Assembly: GCA_037976565.1 (NCBI GenBank)
Contig: CP137685.1
Location: forward strand, 19,518,449 to 19,582,448
DNA from: Mesocentrotus franciscanus
Taxonomy: Eukaryota > Echinodermata > Echinoidea > Camarodonta > Strongylocentrotidae
Direction of reading: 5' to 3'
DNA length: 64,000 nucleotides
Shown: positions 52,201 to 60,585 of the stretch, one piece after another
Layout of the letters: each line of letters begins with the position of its first letter
How positions within the stretch are numbered: the first letter of the stretch is position 1
Position numbers and translations under genes: made by a program
Notes under the pieces: generated by a model
Database searches by the model: none
What the model was told of the DNA's origin: nothing
Seen by the model: only the letters and a program-made list of their open reading frames with translations

Positions 52201-54674
52201 ATAACGGTAAAGAGCAACCCAAATAAAAAATATGATATCACTATATTTTTAAAAAATACCACAAATAAAACAAATACATCATTCAGATTTTCACCAGACG
52301 CAAATCACAGGATGACAATTAGATTAAGGGGTACCATTTACTATTTGGTGATAAATAGAACAATCTTAGACATGGATATAATAATTTAACAGGGGGAAAT
52401 AGTTTTGTCCAAGGCATTGTACTAGGAGAACAAAGGGCCCACAAGAAAAATGCATTCTCAAAGGGGTAACTGAATTTACAAGAAGACTGATTGGACACTG
52501 ATTGGGTTCAATATTTGACAATGGATTGAGGGGGGAGACAGGGCGACAATAAAAATGTAGGTAAGGTGAAGCCTATGTACAGTATTGGCAAGCCTATGAC
52601 AATCAGTACCGCTATGTTGAAATTAAATAGATTTAATCTTTACTTCATGAAAACAAAGACTTACATCGCTCTATTTTTGTTTGTAGCATGTTTTTTCTTC
52701 TCAAATACTGTACTAACCAAATAAGAAGTAAAATGATAATTCACTGTAAATCAAGTAGCCCTTTTCATTACTTGCATTCAACTTCAGTTTTTTTGTTTTT
52801 GTTTTTCGATTTCTTTATGATACTTAAAAGTGAACTTCAGTGAATAGATCTTTAAAAATTGTGTATTAGCCAAACAGTAATTGGGGTCAAATAATATTTT
52901 CCCAGCACGGCAACACAAGCCATTACTGTACATGGTCGTTAAATGAAACTGGTATAGAGGGAGACACATACGTGGTGGCTCACTTAAACAGAGTCCTCCG
53001 GAGCAGTTCCTCCTTTGCTGCGTTGCGCCCGAACATTGCCTGGTGCAGGTCCTGGTCCTGATCTGCTCACACTCTTCCGTGCAGCGAGACCACACACTCC
53101 ATTCGCTCCAACCGATGGCTGCAGCTGCAGGTCACAAAGCAGTGAGAAACAGTGGTAAGGACAGTAATGGTGATGATATCGTCTGCTAAAAGCCAGAAAG
53201 GCATTGGCTCTGAAGAGATAATACCAGCAACACATCAAGTTATCGAGACCCAGGAGGGCACCAACTCTGTTTTAATGAATAGGAGTTAACACCCTTCTGC
53301 CTCTAAGCATACAAACTGACAACCAGAAACAGCATATCAGCAGAGATACCTTTAACATGCACCAACATTTTACCTGTGATAAGGTTTGATTCCTTGAAAT
53401 CAAAGTCCTTAATTAAAAAAAAATGGGGGACGATGTGGAACATAAGATTTTATGATTTCATACAAACAATATTCAAGGTTATTTCATGCTTACAGCCTGG
53501 AAGGTAGTACTACAAAAGCGGCAGTAATGTTTACTGGACAACTTGCTTCAAGGCTAATCTGTCACATGGTCCAAAGTCTTTATGTCAGAATTGAAAATAC
53601 CCTTCATTTCAATACATTAAAACAAATAAATTTTTAAAAGGTCTCTGAAATCTTCCATGTCTTGGAGGATATTGAACTAAGATTTCTTACCTGGGCAATC
53701 AATTGAACAGTCTTCGGTCTGCAATGCCTTTCCCACACAGTTAGCTCCGTCGTTGATAGGAGCAGGGTTGTTGCAGTATCGCATCCTCCTCCTAGTCCCA
53801 CCCTCACAGTCTCCTGTACAGGTGCTCCATTCCATCCATGCTGACCAAGCTCCATCGTTTGAATCATCTAGCAGGTTGTCAAAAGAAAAGCCCATTTGGA
53901 TGATGTTGATAGTTTGTCTATTAGTTGGTGTTGGTGTTGTTCTATTTGTTTTAGTCAATGTTCATCCAACAGCTAAAAATCCAAGACTGTTGATAATTAC
54001 AGGCTGGAGGAACAACAAGGAACCTGCAGCTTTTGGGTCCTATTCAAAGGACTTGGTGATGGATGACCAAGGAGTCTAGTAAACTAACAGGGACCTACCC
54101 ATTCCCAGAACAATTCCCTGTCTACTGACTCATCTGCTTTCTCATGAACTTCCGGGCACCAACTCTTGAGAATCTGTACTATTTTGTTTGGCCTTACATG
54201 GTTAGGAATCATTGCAATATTCCAGAGATAGTAGAAACTGGATCAACTGCATGATAAATACCCAGCTAGTAAAATGAATTTAAAGGTTAGCGTAAGGGCT
54301 AGCATTCAGTGCAGCATCAGGGTGAGAGTTAGGAATTACTTGTGTGGTGGGGTATTCTGCAGTTGTTCTAAAACAGAAAGTGTTCTTACCATATACAATG
54401 ACACGAGCTGGATCTGTTGTTCTGAAAGTGGCAACATTGGTGGCCACACAAGTATAGTTGCCATTATCTGCCAGAGTAGCTTCATTGACGATGAGGGTCC
54501 CGTCATACGTCACCACGTAGTGGACGAGGTTCTCGTCGTCAATGGGCACTCCATCCATCTCCCAATGGATGGTCGGCTCTGGAACGCCCTCTGGTGCCCG
54601 GCATAGGAGATGGAACTTGTCGTGGAGGGGCACACTGTGGTCCAGTGGCATCTGGAGGAACTGTTTACGCAGGT
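25086..54674 (-). CDS. UNC5: UNC5-type netrin receptor, 12 coding exons, 5' end missing
   Basis: Single-pass receptor for netrins that mediates axon and cell repulsion and, in vertebrates, acts as a dependence receptor triggering apoptosis when unbound. Exons in transcript order give: Ig C2 domain, two thrombospondin type 1 repeats with WxxW motifs, short juxtamembrane exon, transmembrane helix, tyrosine-containing cytoplasmic linker, ZU5, UPA, death domain, stop at 25086-25088. The domain order is exactly that of UNC5 A-D. All twelve boundaries obey GT-AG on the minus strand and every phase matches, except for one extra base in the transmembrane exon. The signal peptide and first Ig domain were not found. 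Introns total most of 30 kb; the one between the second TSP1 repeat and the juxtamembrane exon spans about 20 kb. Because the 5' end is unseen, residue numbers cannot be given. Exon entries follow. Confidence 0.93.
25691..25866 (-). CDS. UNC5: UNC5 exon: death domain, first half
   Basis: 176 bases, phase 0 in, phase 2 out. After VVVEQELRLNGYSPNHM it reads FHLSKPVRTALCQCLDIPQP and NDWKLLATKLGVDG, the first three helices of the UNC5 death domain. Acceptor CGTCTCTAG, donor GATGG|GTAGGT. Confidence 0.93.
26456..26620 (-). CDS. UNC5: UNC5 exon: UPA domain, part 3
   Basis: 165 bases, phase 0. EIPFYHVWSGTSNTLHCSFA matches the highly conserved EIPFYHIWNGTQRYLHCTF. It ends ERIIDG. The acceptor uses TCTAAG rather than the commoner CAG; the donor is GGG|GTAAGT. 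Confidence 0.94.
27140..27286 (-). CDS. UNC5: UNC5 exon: UPA domain, part 2
   Basis: 147 bases, phase 0. HILNVERRLGGQPLQGSCQF corresponds to the family's EKQLGGQLIQEPRVLHF, then NNLRLEIQNIVPGWQCKLAK. Acceptor TATCCTTACAG, donor GTCAA|GTAAGT. Confidence 0.93.
27369..27522 (-). repeat. tRNA-headed SINE, near-complete, in UNC5 intron
   Basis: On the minus strand: a tRNA-like head with GGATACGTCACTGGACTATG and TTGCGGCAC, then the TTGGCAAGACATTAATGT body and a GGGCACAGGC end. The head is the same type as at 33600-33885. Confidence 0.75.
27804..28040 (-). CDS. UNC5: UNC5 exon: end of ZU5 and start of UPA
   Basis: 237 bases, phase 0 at both ends. KQTTVGEETINLQVF, ATDQLGWYALSGES and AKRLKLLAFGPALRS match the UNC5 pattern (TEQLGRFALVGE, AKRLKLLLFAP). 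It ends EDTPDALE. Acceptor CCTCATTCAG, donor TTAGAG|GTAAGC. Confidence 0.94.
28389..28657 (-). CDS. UNC5: UNC5 exon: ZU5 domain, main part
   Basis: 269 bases. GVSLMIPEGAIARGQTVEIY is the hallmark ZU5 strand pair, followed by LLSPVILCGPP and KSVVLVLPHCAQ. It ends DDKCWE at donor GAG|GTGAAT in phase 0. In UNC5 family structures ZU5 packs against UPA and the death domain to hold the tail closed. Confidence 0.94.
28757..28990 (+). repeat. tRNA-headed SINE in UNC5 intron
   Basis: A-box-like GCGGTATAGTCATT and B-box TGTTCGAATCCC (about 28809-28819) head the shared body (TTTGGCAAGACATTAAC, AAAATGGGTACCTGG), followed by an ATT-repeat tail. It lies between UNC5 exons in antisense orientation to the gene. 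Confidence 0.85.
29513..30169 (-). CDS. UNC5: UNC5 exon: cytoplasmic linker up to ZU5
   Basis: 657 bases. Starts EDCNLAMLSAQPPDITTQTM after acceptor GCATTAACAG and ends GGRLVLPDSG, the conserved opening of the ZU5 domain. The middle is P/S/H-rich and carries several tyrosines (THTY-type SHTYVPL, KHIYATL, DGYIMEE, ENYMLQG) that could be phosphorylated, and D-L-E-D within CYGDLEDNDG, a possible caspase site. Donor TTCAG|GTTTGT. Confidence 0.92.
31125..31260 (+). repeat. (GT)n followed by (GA)n
   Basis: About 40 bases of GT then GAGA and related purine-rich repeats, shortly downstream (in transcript sense) of the UNC5 transmembrane exon. Confidence 0.95.
31319..31472 (-). CDS. UNC5: UNC5 exon: transmembrane segment, with apparent 1-base insertion
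   Basis: Begins GSKNGLSKQIPVYIGISLAI and, one frame over, continues LLVFLFIAIYLVTKRKRGN then SPSYTTTST, which is the rest of the helix and a basic stop-transfer stretch. The exon is 154 bases long, whereas the phases of its neighbours need 153. The frame is restored by treating one T (plus position about 31404, after GTCGTA) as surplus. Acceptor AATATTCAG, donor CACCG|GTAAGT. Probably an assembly error or an indel allele rather than decay, because every other exon of the gene is intact. Confidence 0.85.
32811..32873 (-). CDS. UNC5: UNC5 exon: short juxtamembrane exon
   Basis: 63 bases, acceptor CTCATATAG, donor GCTG|GTGAGA, phase 1 in and out. Encodes VDDPGIFSPSAGDTTSQNPA, an S/T-rich extracellular stalk. 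Being a multiple of three it could be skipped without breaking the frame; vertebrate UNC5 genes have a variable exon in the same place, but equivalence is not shown. Confidence 0.75.
33600..33885 (+). repeat. Full-length tRNA-headed SINE
   Basis: Head with GTGGTTACGTCGCGGACTG and B-box GTGGTTCGAGTCCC, then CACTAATGTCCTTTGGCAAG, AAATGGGTACCTGGCAGG, GAGCGCTATACAAGAACCC and an (ATT)n tail. This layout (tRNA head, central domain ending near GCGCTATA, ATT tail) resembles deuterostome Deu-domain SINEs; that family link is inference. Confidence 0.88.
34127..34514. mobile_element. Third TTAA MITE
   Basis: Termini AGGTAAAGACCAGTT and AACTGGTCTTTATCT are flanked by TTAA at 34123-34126 and 34515-34518; 388 bp, non-coding. 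It lies in the large UNC5 intron. Confidence 0.88.
35282..35304 (+). repeat. Short (GA)n run
   Basis: About eleven GA units in the large UNC5 intron. Confidence 0.9.
36354..37217. mobile_element. Probable non-autonomous DNA transposon, about 860 bp
   Basis: The ends GGCGCATTTATACTGTCA and TGACAGTGTAAATGCCCC are near-perfect inverted repeats. The interior is GC-richer than its surroundings, with a CGCATGCGC palindrome and repeated GCCAAAAGAT near the right end. No transposase frame and no clear target duplication are seen. Confidence 0.7.
40773..40965 (+). repeat. tRNA-headed SINE with internal deletion
   Basis: Head GTCGTAGTATAGTGGTTC (A box) and ATGGTTCAAATCCC (B box), then CACTAATGTCCTTTGGCAA joined directly to the later body (TTGCTGGGGTAATAATAATT); the AAATGGGTACC segment is missing. 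ATT tail. The head is of the same subtype as 28757. Confidence 0.85.
42415..42657. mobile_element. MITE-like unit with CATGTTTAGCGT ends and two ATGGCCGC motifs
   Basis: The ends CATGTTTAGCGT and ACGCTAAACATG are perfect inverse repeats 243 bases apart. Inside are AAAATGGCCGCTCC and CAAGATGGCCGCC, both close to the YY1-type AAGATGGCGGC motif or its relatives. The right half has a run of more than 20 A. Confidence 0.6.
42862..43000 (+). repeat. (GA)n-rich tract
   Basis: Purine-only repeat with GAGAGAG and GGAGAAAG units in the large UNC5 intron. Confidence 0.95.
43160..43440. other. GC-richer non-repetitive island in UNC5 intron
   Basis: Noticeably higher GC than the surrounding intron and free of simple repeats. 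No splice-bounded exon or domain was recognised. Could be a regulatory element or an old repeat. Confidence 0.3.
44308..44500 (+). repeat. Second SINE family, tRNA-derived head
   Basis: GGCTCGGTGGTAGAGCAGTG is a clear A-box region and TGGGTTCGCAGCC a B box, but the arms do not close into a functional tRNA. The body (GTGCCCTTCGATAAGTTATT) resembles but differs from the 33600 family. Confidence 0.75.
47075..47550 (+). repeat. Purine-rich (GA/GAA)n tract
   Basis: Nearly 480 bases of diverged GAGA and AAAGAGA repeats, including GGAAGAGAGGAAGAGA. The minus-strand open frames across it are Ser/Leu/Phe-rich composition artefacts. Confidence 0.93.
49111..49280 (+). repeat. (GA)n with internal (TA)n
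   Basis: A GA tract interrupted by alternating TA at about 49191-49203, then more than 70 bases of almost pure GA. Confidence 0.96.
49884..50105. repeat. Tandem duplication, 111-bp unit
   Basis: ATTGCTAGAGTCAAGATCAG and CTACTTTTAGACAAATGATT occur twice, 111 bases apart, with few differences. A recent local duplication in the large UNC5 intron. Confidence 0.93.
52972..53118 (-). CDS. UNC5: UNC5 exon: thrombospondin type 1 repeat 2, with two possible donors
   Basis: 147 bases. Reads AIGWSEWSVWSRCTEECEQI and six cysteines through GGLCLSEPP. The acceptor follows a duplicated CTGCAG. Two usable donors lie 12 bases apart: TTTAA|GTGAGC (exon end 52984) and CCAC|GTATGT (exon end 52972). Both keep phase 1, so a four-residue (SEPP-type) difference is possible by alternative splicing. 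Confidence 0.9.
53245..53304. repeat. Small hairpin repeat, copy D
   Basis: GAGGGCACCAACTCTG pairs with GGAGTTAACACCCTTCTGCC. It lies in the short UNC5 intron between the two TSP1 exons, about 130 bases from the second. Confidence 0.7.
53691..53867 (-). CDS. UNC5: UNC5 exon: thrombospondin type 1 repeat 1
   Basis: 177 bases. Contains WSAWMEWSTCTGDCEGGTRR (WxxWxxW, C-mannosylation context), RYCNNPAP and six cysteines, ending DCSIDCP. The splice junction with the Ig exon rebuilds an Asp codon (G+AT). Donor CCCAG|GTAAGA. Confidence 0.93.
54390..54674 (-). CDS. UNC5: UNC5 exon: second Ig domain
   Basis: 285 bases, phase 1 in and out. Begins DLRKQFLQMPLDHSVPLHDK, closely like the YLRKNF start of the vertebrate exon, and includes the B-strand cysteine (FHLLCRAPEG), the core tryptophan (IHWEMDG) and the NGNYTCVATN motif with the second cysteine. 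Acceptor TTTCCCTACAG, donor TATG|GTAAGA. In vertebrate UNC5 proteins the Ig domains bind netrin. Confidence 0.93.
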
Positions 54675-55137
54675 CTGTAGGGAAACAGAAACAAGGTGGA
54701 CTGATTAAAACTCAGGCAAATTGGTTAACACTGGTTAAAACTGGATTGAATTGGTTTTAATTGGTTAAAATCATCACTCGCGTTTGTTTAATAATAATAA
54801 TAATATTAATAATAATAATAACTGATTCTTATTAAGCGATTTTACAGAATACTGATCAGAGTGCTGATACAACAAAAAACAAAAAATGTATTTGAAACAA
54901 TAAAATATATACATATAACACTTAAAAGTTTGGTGTTATCTGGTACTAGACAATTAATGACCTTACATCTAGTATGCACTAAGACACAATAGAGTTAATA
55001 TTTTATTCAATATTTTATTGAATGTAAATGTTTGAGCTAACCATATTCTACAACTGATTGAAATATATATATGTTGCCTCACAAAATCATTATATGCTTG
55101 TGTGTTGTAAAATGAATTTAATCCTTTTTGTTTTTCT

Positions 55138-55140
55138 CAA

Positions 55141-55172
<32 letters not shown>

Positions 55173-55355
55173 GGGGAGGAGGGGGAGAGAGAGAGGAGGG
55201 GGAGGAGGGGGGAGAGGGGGAGGAGGGGGGAGGGGGAGAATAGAGAAAAGGAGCATGACATAGATATCAGGGTGAGGGGAAACAGGAGGGAGAGGGGACA
55301 GGGAGAGGAAGGAGAGAGGTAAAGAGACTTGGGGGGGGGGGAGAAAGAGAATAAA
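55138..55355 (+). repeat. (GA)n/(GGGGA)n tract
   Basis: GA repeats grading into GGGGGAGGAGGG units, then a second short purine block. It could form triplex or quadruplex structures. Confidence 0.94.
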
Positions 55356-56496
55356 TTCTATATATTCAATACATTTTTTACTGAGAAAGGAAGGAGACAG
55401 ACACATCCAAATTAATAATCACACGATGAGTTTGGTCTAGATCTTTGCCTGAGCGCTTTCTCTCCTCAACGAGGGCCTGTCGGCAAGTCTAAAATTACTC
55501 CCCCTGAATAAAATTTTCTCTCCATCATCAAACCCCCTTCAAGGAAAAAAAATGGCATATCATATTTCAAGGTGACAATTGAGTAGTGGTTGGGGTAGGC
55601 CTACTTCTTGCTTTGGGGGGAAACTACGTTCACATTTAAAGGGATTGGGTAACTTTGTCTCAGATTCTGAAAAAAAATCCTGGATGTAGCTCATGCTGCA
55701 ATGATAATTATAAACCTTTAGGTCAGTCAGGAACCCCATGACTTTTACAAGCCGATCGCCTGTCTGATTATCAAGATATTTATGATTGGAAATCTAAATC
55801 AAATTTTGCATTTTCCTAACAGTTTTCATAACACTACAGTCTATTGGGGAAAATGAATATGGTAAAACCGGTCACTCAAAGATTTTTACTTTTTTGAGGC
55901 ACTTCATGATATTTTGAAGCGCAATTTTGTTAGGGCTTCAATATTATTACACCATATCACAGACACTGATAACACATAGGGCCATGCATCTCAGATTTAA
56001 CATTGTTAAACAATGCCTTTAAACCCACATCTCTCTGATGTACTATTCTGAGCTGTGGTCACCTGAATATGTATCTTTATTTTGTAACAGGACATACTTT
56101 GGTCGGGTAAGAGCAAGAACGGAGTTAACTCCAAAATTCAAATAGAGTTTATATTCCTCTTGGCTAATCATATAAACAGATCATGAAATTGAAAATGATG
56201 ACACACCACATCTTTCTTACATTTGACAAGATAGCAATTAACAGAGTACAATGTTCAATGCCCTGATATCATATCAATTATCAATACATTACACTCTGTT
56301 TATATTAGCCAAAAATGTGAGGTACCCTCAGAAGATCCAGCCAAGTCACCCCCTGTTCACTGTAACTATAAATGCTCACAGTACAAAGCATGAAGCGAGG
56401 TAACTTCCAGAGGTTATGCTGCGTTTACCTTGAGATGGTTGTCTGGTGTGACACAGAGTGAAGGTGTATATACAGATATAAACGGGATATCAGTTG

Positions 56497-56554
56497 ATAG
56501 TCAAAAGAGCTTTAACTCTGTCTTGAAGTACACAAGCTAACATCCTTCTGGCTC
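56497..56554. repeat. Small hairpin repeat, copy E
   Basis: TAGTCAAAAGAGCTTTAACT pairs with AGCTAACATCCTTCTGGCTC around a loop of about 18 bases. Same family as 19062-19116. Confidence 0.75.
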
Positions 56555-58034
56555 TTGATATACATATACATCTATTAGTAAAAGGTCTTTAGTGACTGCA
56601 AAGATCAGAGCTTATCATTTTCATTCTAGAAATCAAATGAATGAATCAAACTTGCTCTATCTCAGAGCTAGTCATGAATTATCAAAAACTCCATCTCTGA
56701 GCTTTAGACCATGCTGTGATCAAGTGTGAACTCTCTGTGATGGAAACCCATACAGCCCCCAAAGCCTTGAAGGCCATACGCATGATGTCCCTCCAGGCAG
56801 GTAGGTATTTAGGGTGCAACGTAGCATTCGCTTGTTAATATCTGGATGGTGTGAATACATTGACTTCGCAAGTATCAGGTTTCTACACCATGGATAGATG
56901 CTGGACTTGATAGAGTGTGACAGAAATTCCAAGAAAAAAGAATGGTGGATTATGAAAAAAGGTAGGGCTCAAATTGAAACAACATGTCCCGTGATTTGAT
57001 ACTTTGGACTGGTTGAGGTTTCCCTGACATATCCAAAATCAGTGTATACAGAATAAAAGTACACTATTCAAATTTCAAAGATGAACTTCAGGTTTACCTT
57101 AACAATTTTTCACATGTCCTAAGATTTTATGAAAGTGATGTTTTGAAAACTCCCTCCAATCATAATACCCAGAGTGACATATTCTGATTTGTTTATGTCC
57201 CTATTCATTTTTTCTAGTCAATCTAAACTAATTATATTCAAGATGCTGCTACATGACAGCATGTAATACAAAAACAACTAAAATGCAATTTAAATCCTTT
57301 GAAGGTTGTCATTTTTGCTTCTTACAGAGCCATCTACACACAGAGTTTAGGGAACTTGGATTCAGCTGGTCACAACATGGCGTATATATTTTTTTATTTT
57401 GTGCTTGACCGACAAAGCATTATTTGCCATATTAATTGTGCCGAACTCGAACCGATTTGGCAAAACTCTGTATATACATTTCTCTGGCTTCTTACATCCT
57501 GAATACATGTGACTAGAATTGAATAAGTTGGGATATGTGACCGAGAGGAAAATATTAATAATTTCAACAACAAAAAGAGAAAGGAAGAAGAAAAAAAATC
57601 CCAGAGTTCTCCATAGTGTTGAAAGGTATTGTATATTGGGATATGTAAATATGAATATTTATGATCGATAACCACAACAACAATCAAGCTCTGAACAGAT
57701 CCAGATATATTTTTGTTCGAATCTAGAGGTTAAAAGGTCCGCACTATATTGCTGGGGAACCGAACATTTCATCCCTTTGCAAGCCCCTGTCATAGCTGAT
57801 AATGAATTCTTAACGAGGCGATGTCTGGTAAAAAGAAATCGAAAGTGTAAATGAAGTGACCACAGTAGAGAGTCAGACGTAATACCCCTAAGCTCTTTGT
57901 AGTGTGAAGTTGTTTGAGAGTGAGCAGAGTGAGATTGGAAGGAGAGAAGGGGAAAAATGACCTGTGAAGGGAGTGACAGTGAAGAAGATCCTGCAACACA
58001 TAACATAAAAATACAGTATAGGAATGAAGGACAG

Positions 58035-58190
58035 GTAAAATAATAATAATAAAAATAGTAGTAATAATAGTAATGATAACGATAATGATGATAATGATAA
58101 TGATGATGATGACGATGACGATGGTGATGATGACGATGATGATGATGTTGATGATGATGATGATAATGATGATGATGATAATAATATATG
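58035..58190 (+). repeat. (GAT)n/(AAT)n trinucleotide tract
   Basis: ATAATAATA grading into GATGATGATGACGATGAC and back. The long minus-strand frame across it reads His/Ser/Tyr runs and is an artefact. Confidence 0.95.
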
Positions 58191-58289
58191 AAGTGAGAGA
58201 TAAAGTGAGAGAGGGAGAAACACATGTACATGCATAGATAAAGAGAGATAGTTAAACAAAATGAAACAGACATAGAGTGAATGAGATAG

Positions 58290-58480
58290 TAATAGTATGA
58301 TAGAAAATGAGAGAGAAAATGAGAAAGCAAGAGAAAGAGAGAAAAACAGAAAGGGAGAGAGAGAGGGAGAAATAGAGAAAGGGGGAGAGAGGGAGAGAGA
58401 AAGAGAGAAAGAGAGAAAGAGAGGGGGATATGGTGGGGAGGAGAGAGAGAGAGAGAGAGAAGGTGATAGAAGAAAAGAAC
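58290..58480 (+). repeat. (GA)n-rich tract
   Basis: GAGAGAAAG and GGGGGAGAGAGG units, purine on the plus strand as in the other tracts. Confidence 0.94.
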
Positions 58481-60437
58481 TGTAAAGTATAAGTCGGGCT
58501 CCAATATGGCAAAAGAAAACAAAATCAGATAGCTGATAAGATAAGGAAGGATGGAGGCAAAAATAAAAAGATAAAAGATGGATAGATATTTAGATTGATG
58601 AAGAGAGACAACAGAGAGATAGAAAGAGAGTGCGAGATGGAGAGAACAACCATGAATAACAGATGAGGGTTCCACCTTCCCACAATGCCCTGCGGCCATC
58701 ATTAATATACTATCGCAAGGCACAGGTTCCATTAATCAACATCCTAAAAGTCCGCAGGGCGCACACTCCACTGGAGTCCCAAGTACTACCAGGCGTTAAA
58801 AAACTTCCTCTCGTCTCCCGACTCTGAGAAAGAAAATGTCATGTCTGATTGCAATGGACTGTATACACCCTGCTTCCACTGGGTCTGACGAACAACAAGC
58901 TCAAGTTCAACCGATGGAAGAATGGTACTTGATATCACCAGGGAAATAATAATTACCTTTGGTACATCTGGTTTGAGTTGGGACAACTAATGAATTACGG
59001 AAATTGCCAAGACAACCATTCAATTCACCGGTAACCTACATGAAAAAGCTTTCTCTGTGTGTTACGGAGGTATTACCTAGGGCTCTGGTTTGTCTACTGT
59101 TTCAAGTTTGTTTCGACTTCTTGGCAAAACTGGCAGACAGGGCCACCCTCAGGTATTATCACAGGAATGAATATGGGCCATGCACTGAGTCAAAGTGATA
59201 GCTCAATTTTGGTTTGTTAAAGTACAGATCAATCTTTTTCACATGGTTGTTATTTATCGCATGGGCATGAATGCCATGGTCATGTCGAAACTTTATGAAA
59301 CTTCAGTAGTAACTAGAAGGTCTAATCAAATGCCATTCTCTTTTGTCGAAAAAGAAAAGAATCCCTTTAAACTACACAGAATAACTTCACAATAAAATAA
59401 ATCATATTATCTGATACCATTATCAAAAGATGCAAGAAATTATTTCCACTTTATATACATTTTAAAGCCACTTTAACTGAGTACATTTTTAAATGTTGAG
59501 AACAAAAGAATAAACACTCAATGAAACCCTTAGATGATTCTAATTTTCAATATCAATAGGGACACAAAGGGAGTCTCAAGCTAAAGTCGGTCTTGCACAA
59601 TTAAATGCTTACATCAGTGTTTCGACTTCAAATAAGGCTATAATTCTGCAGTCATAAAAAGTATCACATAGAACCTGCCAGAGATAGCTACTGGATCCAG
59701 CAACAAAATGTAAAATTCCAAATCAGCTTTCCCTCGCATTATTATATTCTCTGACCAACAGCTCCCAATTTAGAGCTGCTTTTCAAAGAAGACATCACCA
59801 TTTCTTGTTCATAAGTTCTAGCCATTTTGTATAACTCAATCAAGCCTTTAAAAAGTGCCTCTCTTTCCTTCATATTTATATCGGGTTCCTACCCTTGCCG
59901 ATCACAGTTGAGCCTTGTTACCACAAACTCAAGTTGTTTAGTTGCCCAGGGCAAGATTGGAAAAGTGGCTGTGTAGCACCTCGTTATTCTATTGGAGTGT
60001 GGGCGCTCTCGTTAAGTCTTTGGGGTCGAATGTCAACAACAGCTCCTAACATTCTGACTTTAGGATGATGCGGAAATGTGGGAGGAAACAAGATGAAGGG
60101 AATTAGACTTGTTGGCAAATCAACCAGTTTTCATGTATGTAGAGATTTATTTCTTTAAAAATATGATTTTAATTGAATCAAATCAAATCAATAATGGTTT
60201 CATTCCAAAAGTGAAACAATATGAACAGAATAAGACTTGTTACGTTAATCAACCCGTTTTGCAAGTACTCAGAGTTTTCTTAATAACATACTTTTAAATT
60301 AACATTTGAAGATGAAATAAAATGAACTGAGCTAATTTGGTAAATCAAAAAAAAAATTGCATTTCACTTTTTTGAAAATATCCTTTTACTGAAAATGTTG
60401 AAGTATGGGAAAGGAATGATTTCTTGCCTCAAAATCT

Positions 60438-60585
60438 AGGCCCCATTTCACAAAAATTGTCATCAGTGACAAATGTCAGTTTTTGTTATAAGCTAGTGAA
60501 ATCCTTGCTTCTGATTGGTTATCAGCAGATTTGTCACTGATTATTGTCATTTGTCATTGAAAAAAGGCTTTGTGAGATGAGTCCC
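60438..60585. mobile_element. Small fold-back MITE
   Basis: Left GGCCCCATTTCACAAAAATT with GTCATCAGTGACAAATG; right TTTGTCACTGATTATTGTC with GGCTTTGTGAGATGAGTCCC, imperfect inverse copies. The termini resemble those of 6208-6341. Confidence 0.7.

Larger units (their letters stand above)
32874..52971 (-). other. UNC5: Large UNC5 intron, about 20 kb
   Basis: Lies between the second TSP1 repeat and the juxtamembrane exon. No coding exon was recognised in it on either strand. It holds SINEs, MITEs, GA satellites and a few relatively GC-rich non-repetitive patches (for example 43160-43440 and 51250-51740) that could be regulatory. Confidence 0.8.

Noticed and set aside
55638..56020. Possible fourth TTAA MITE starting TTAAAGGGATTGGG
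   Set aside because: No matching inverted end was found; CCTTTAAACCC near 56016 does not pair well enough.
57659..58732. 357-codon minus-strand open frame
   Set aside because: It crosses GA and GAT repeats and reads as Ser/Leu then His/Tyr runs. No domain and no conserved flanks.
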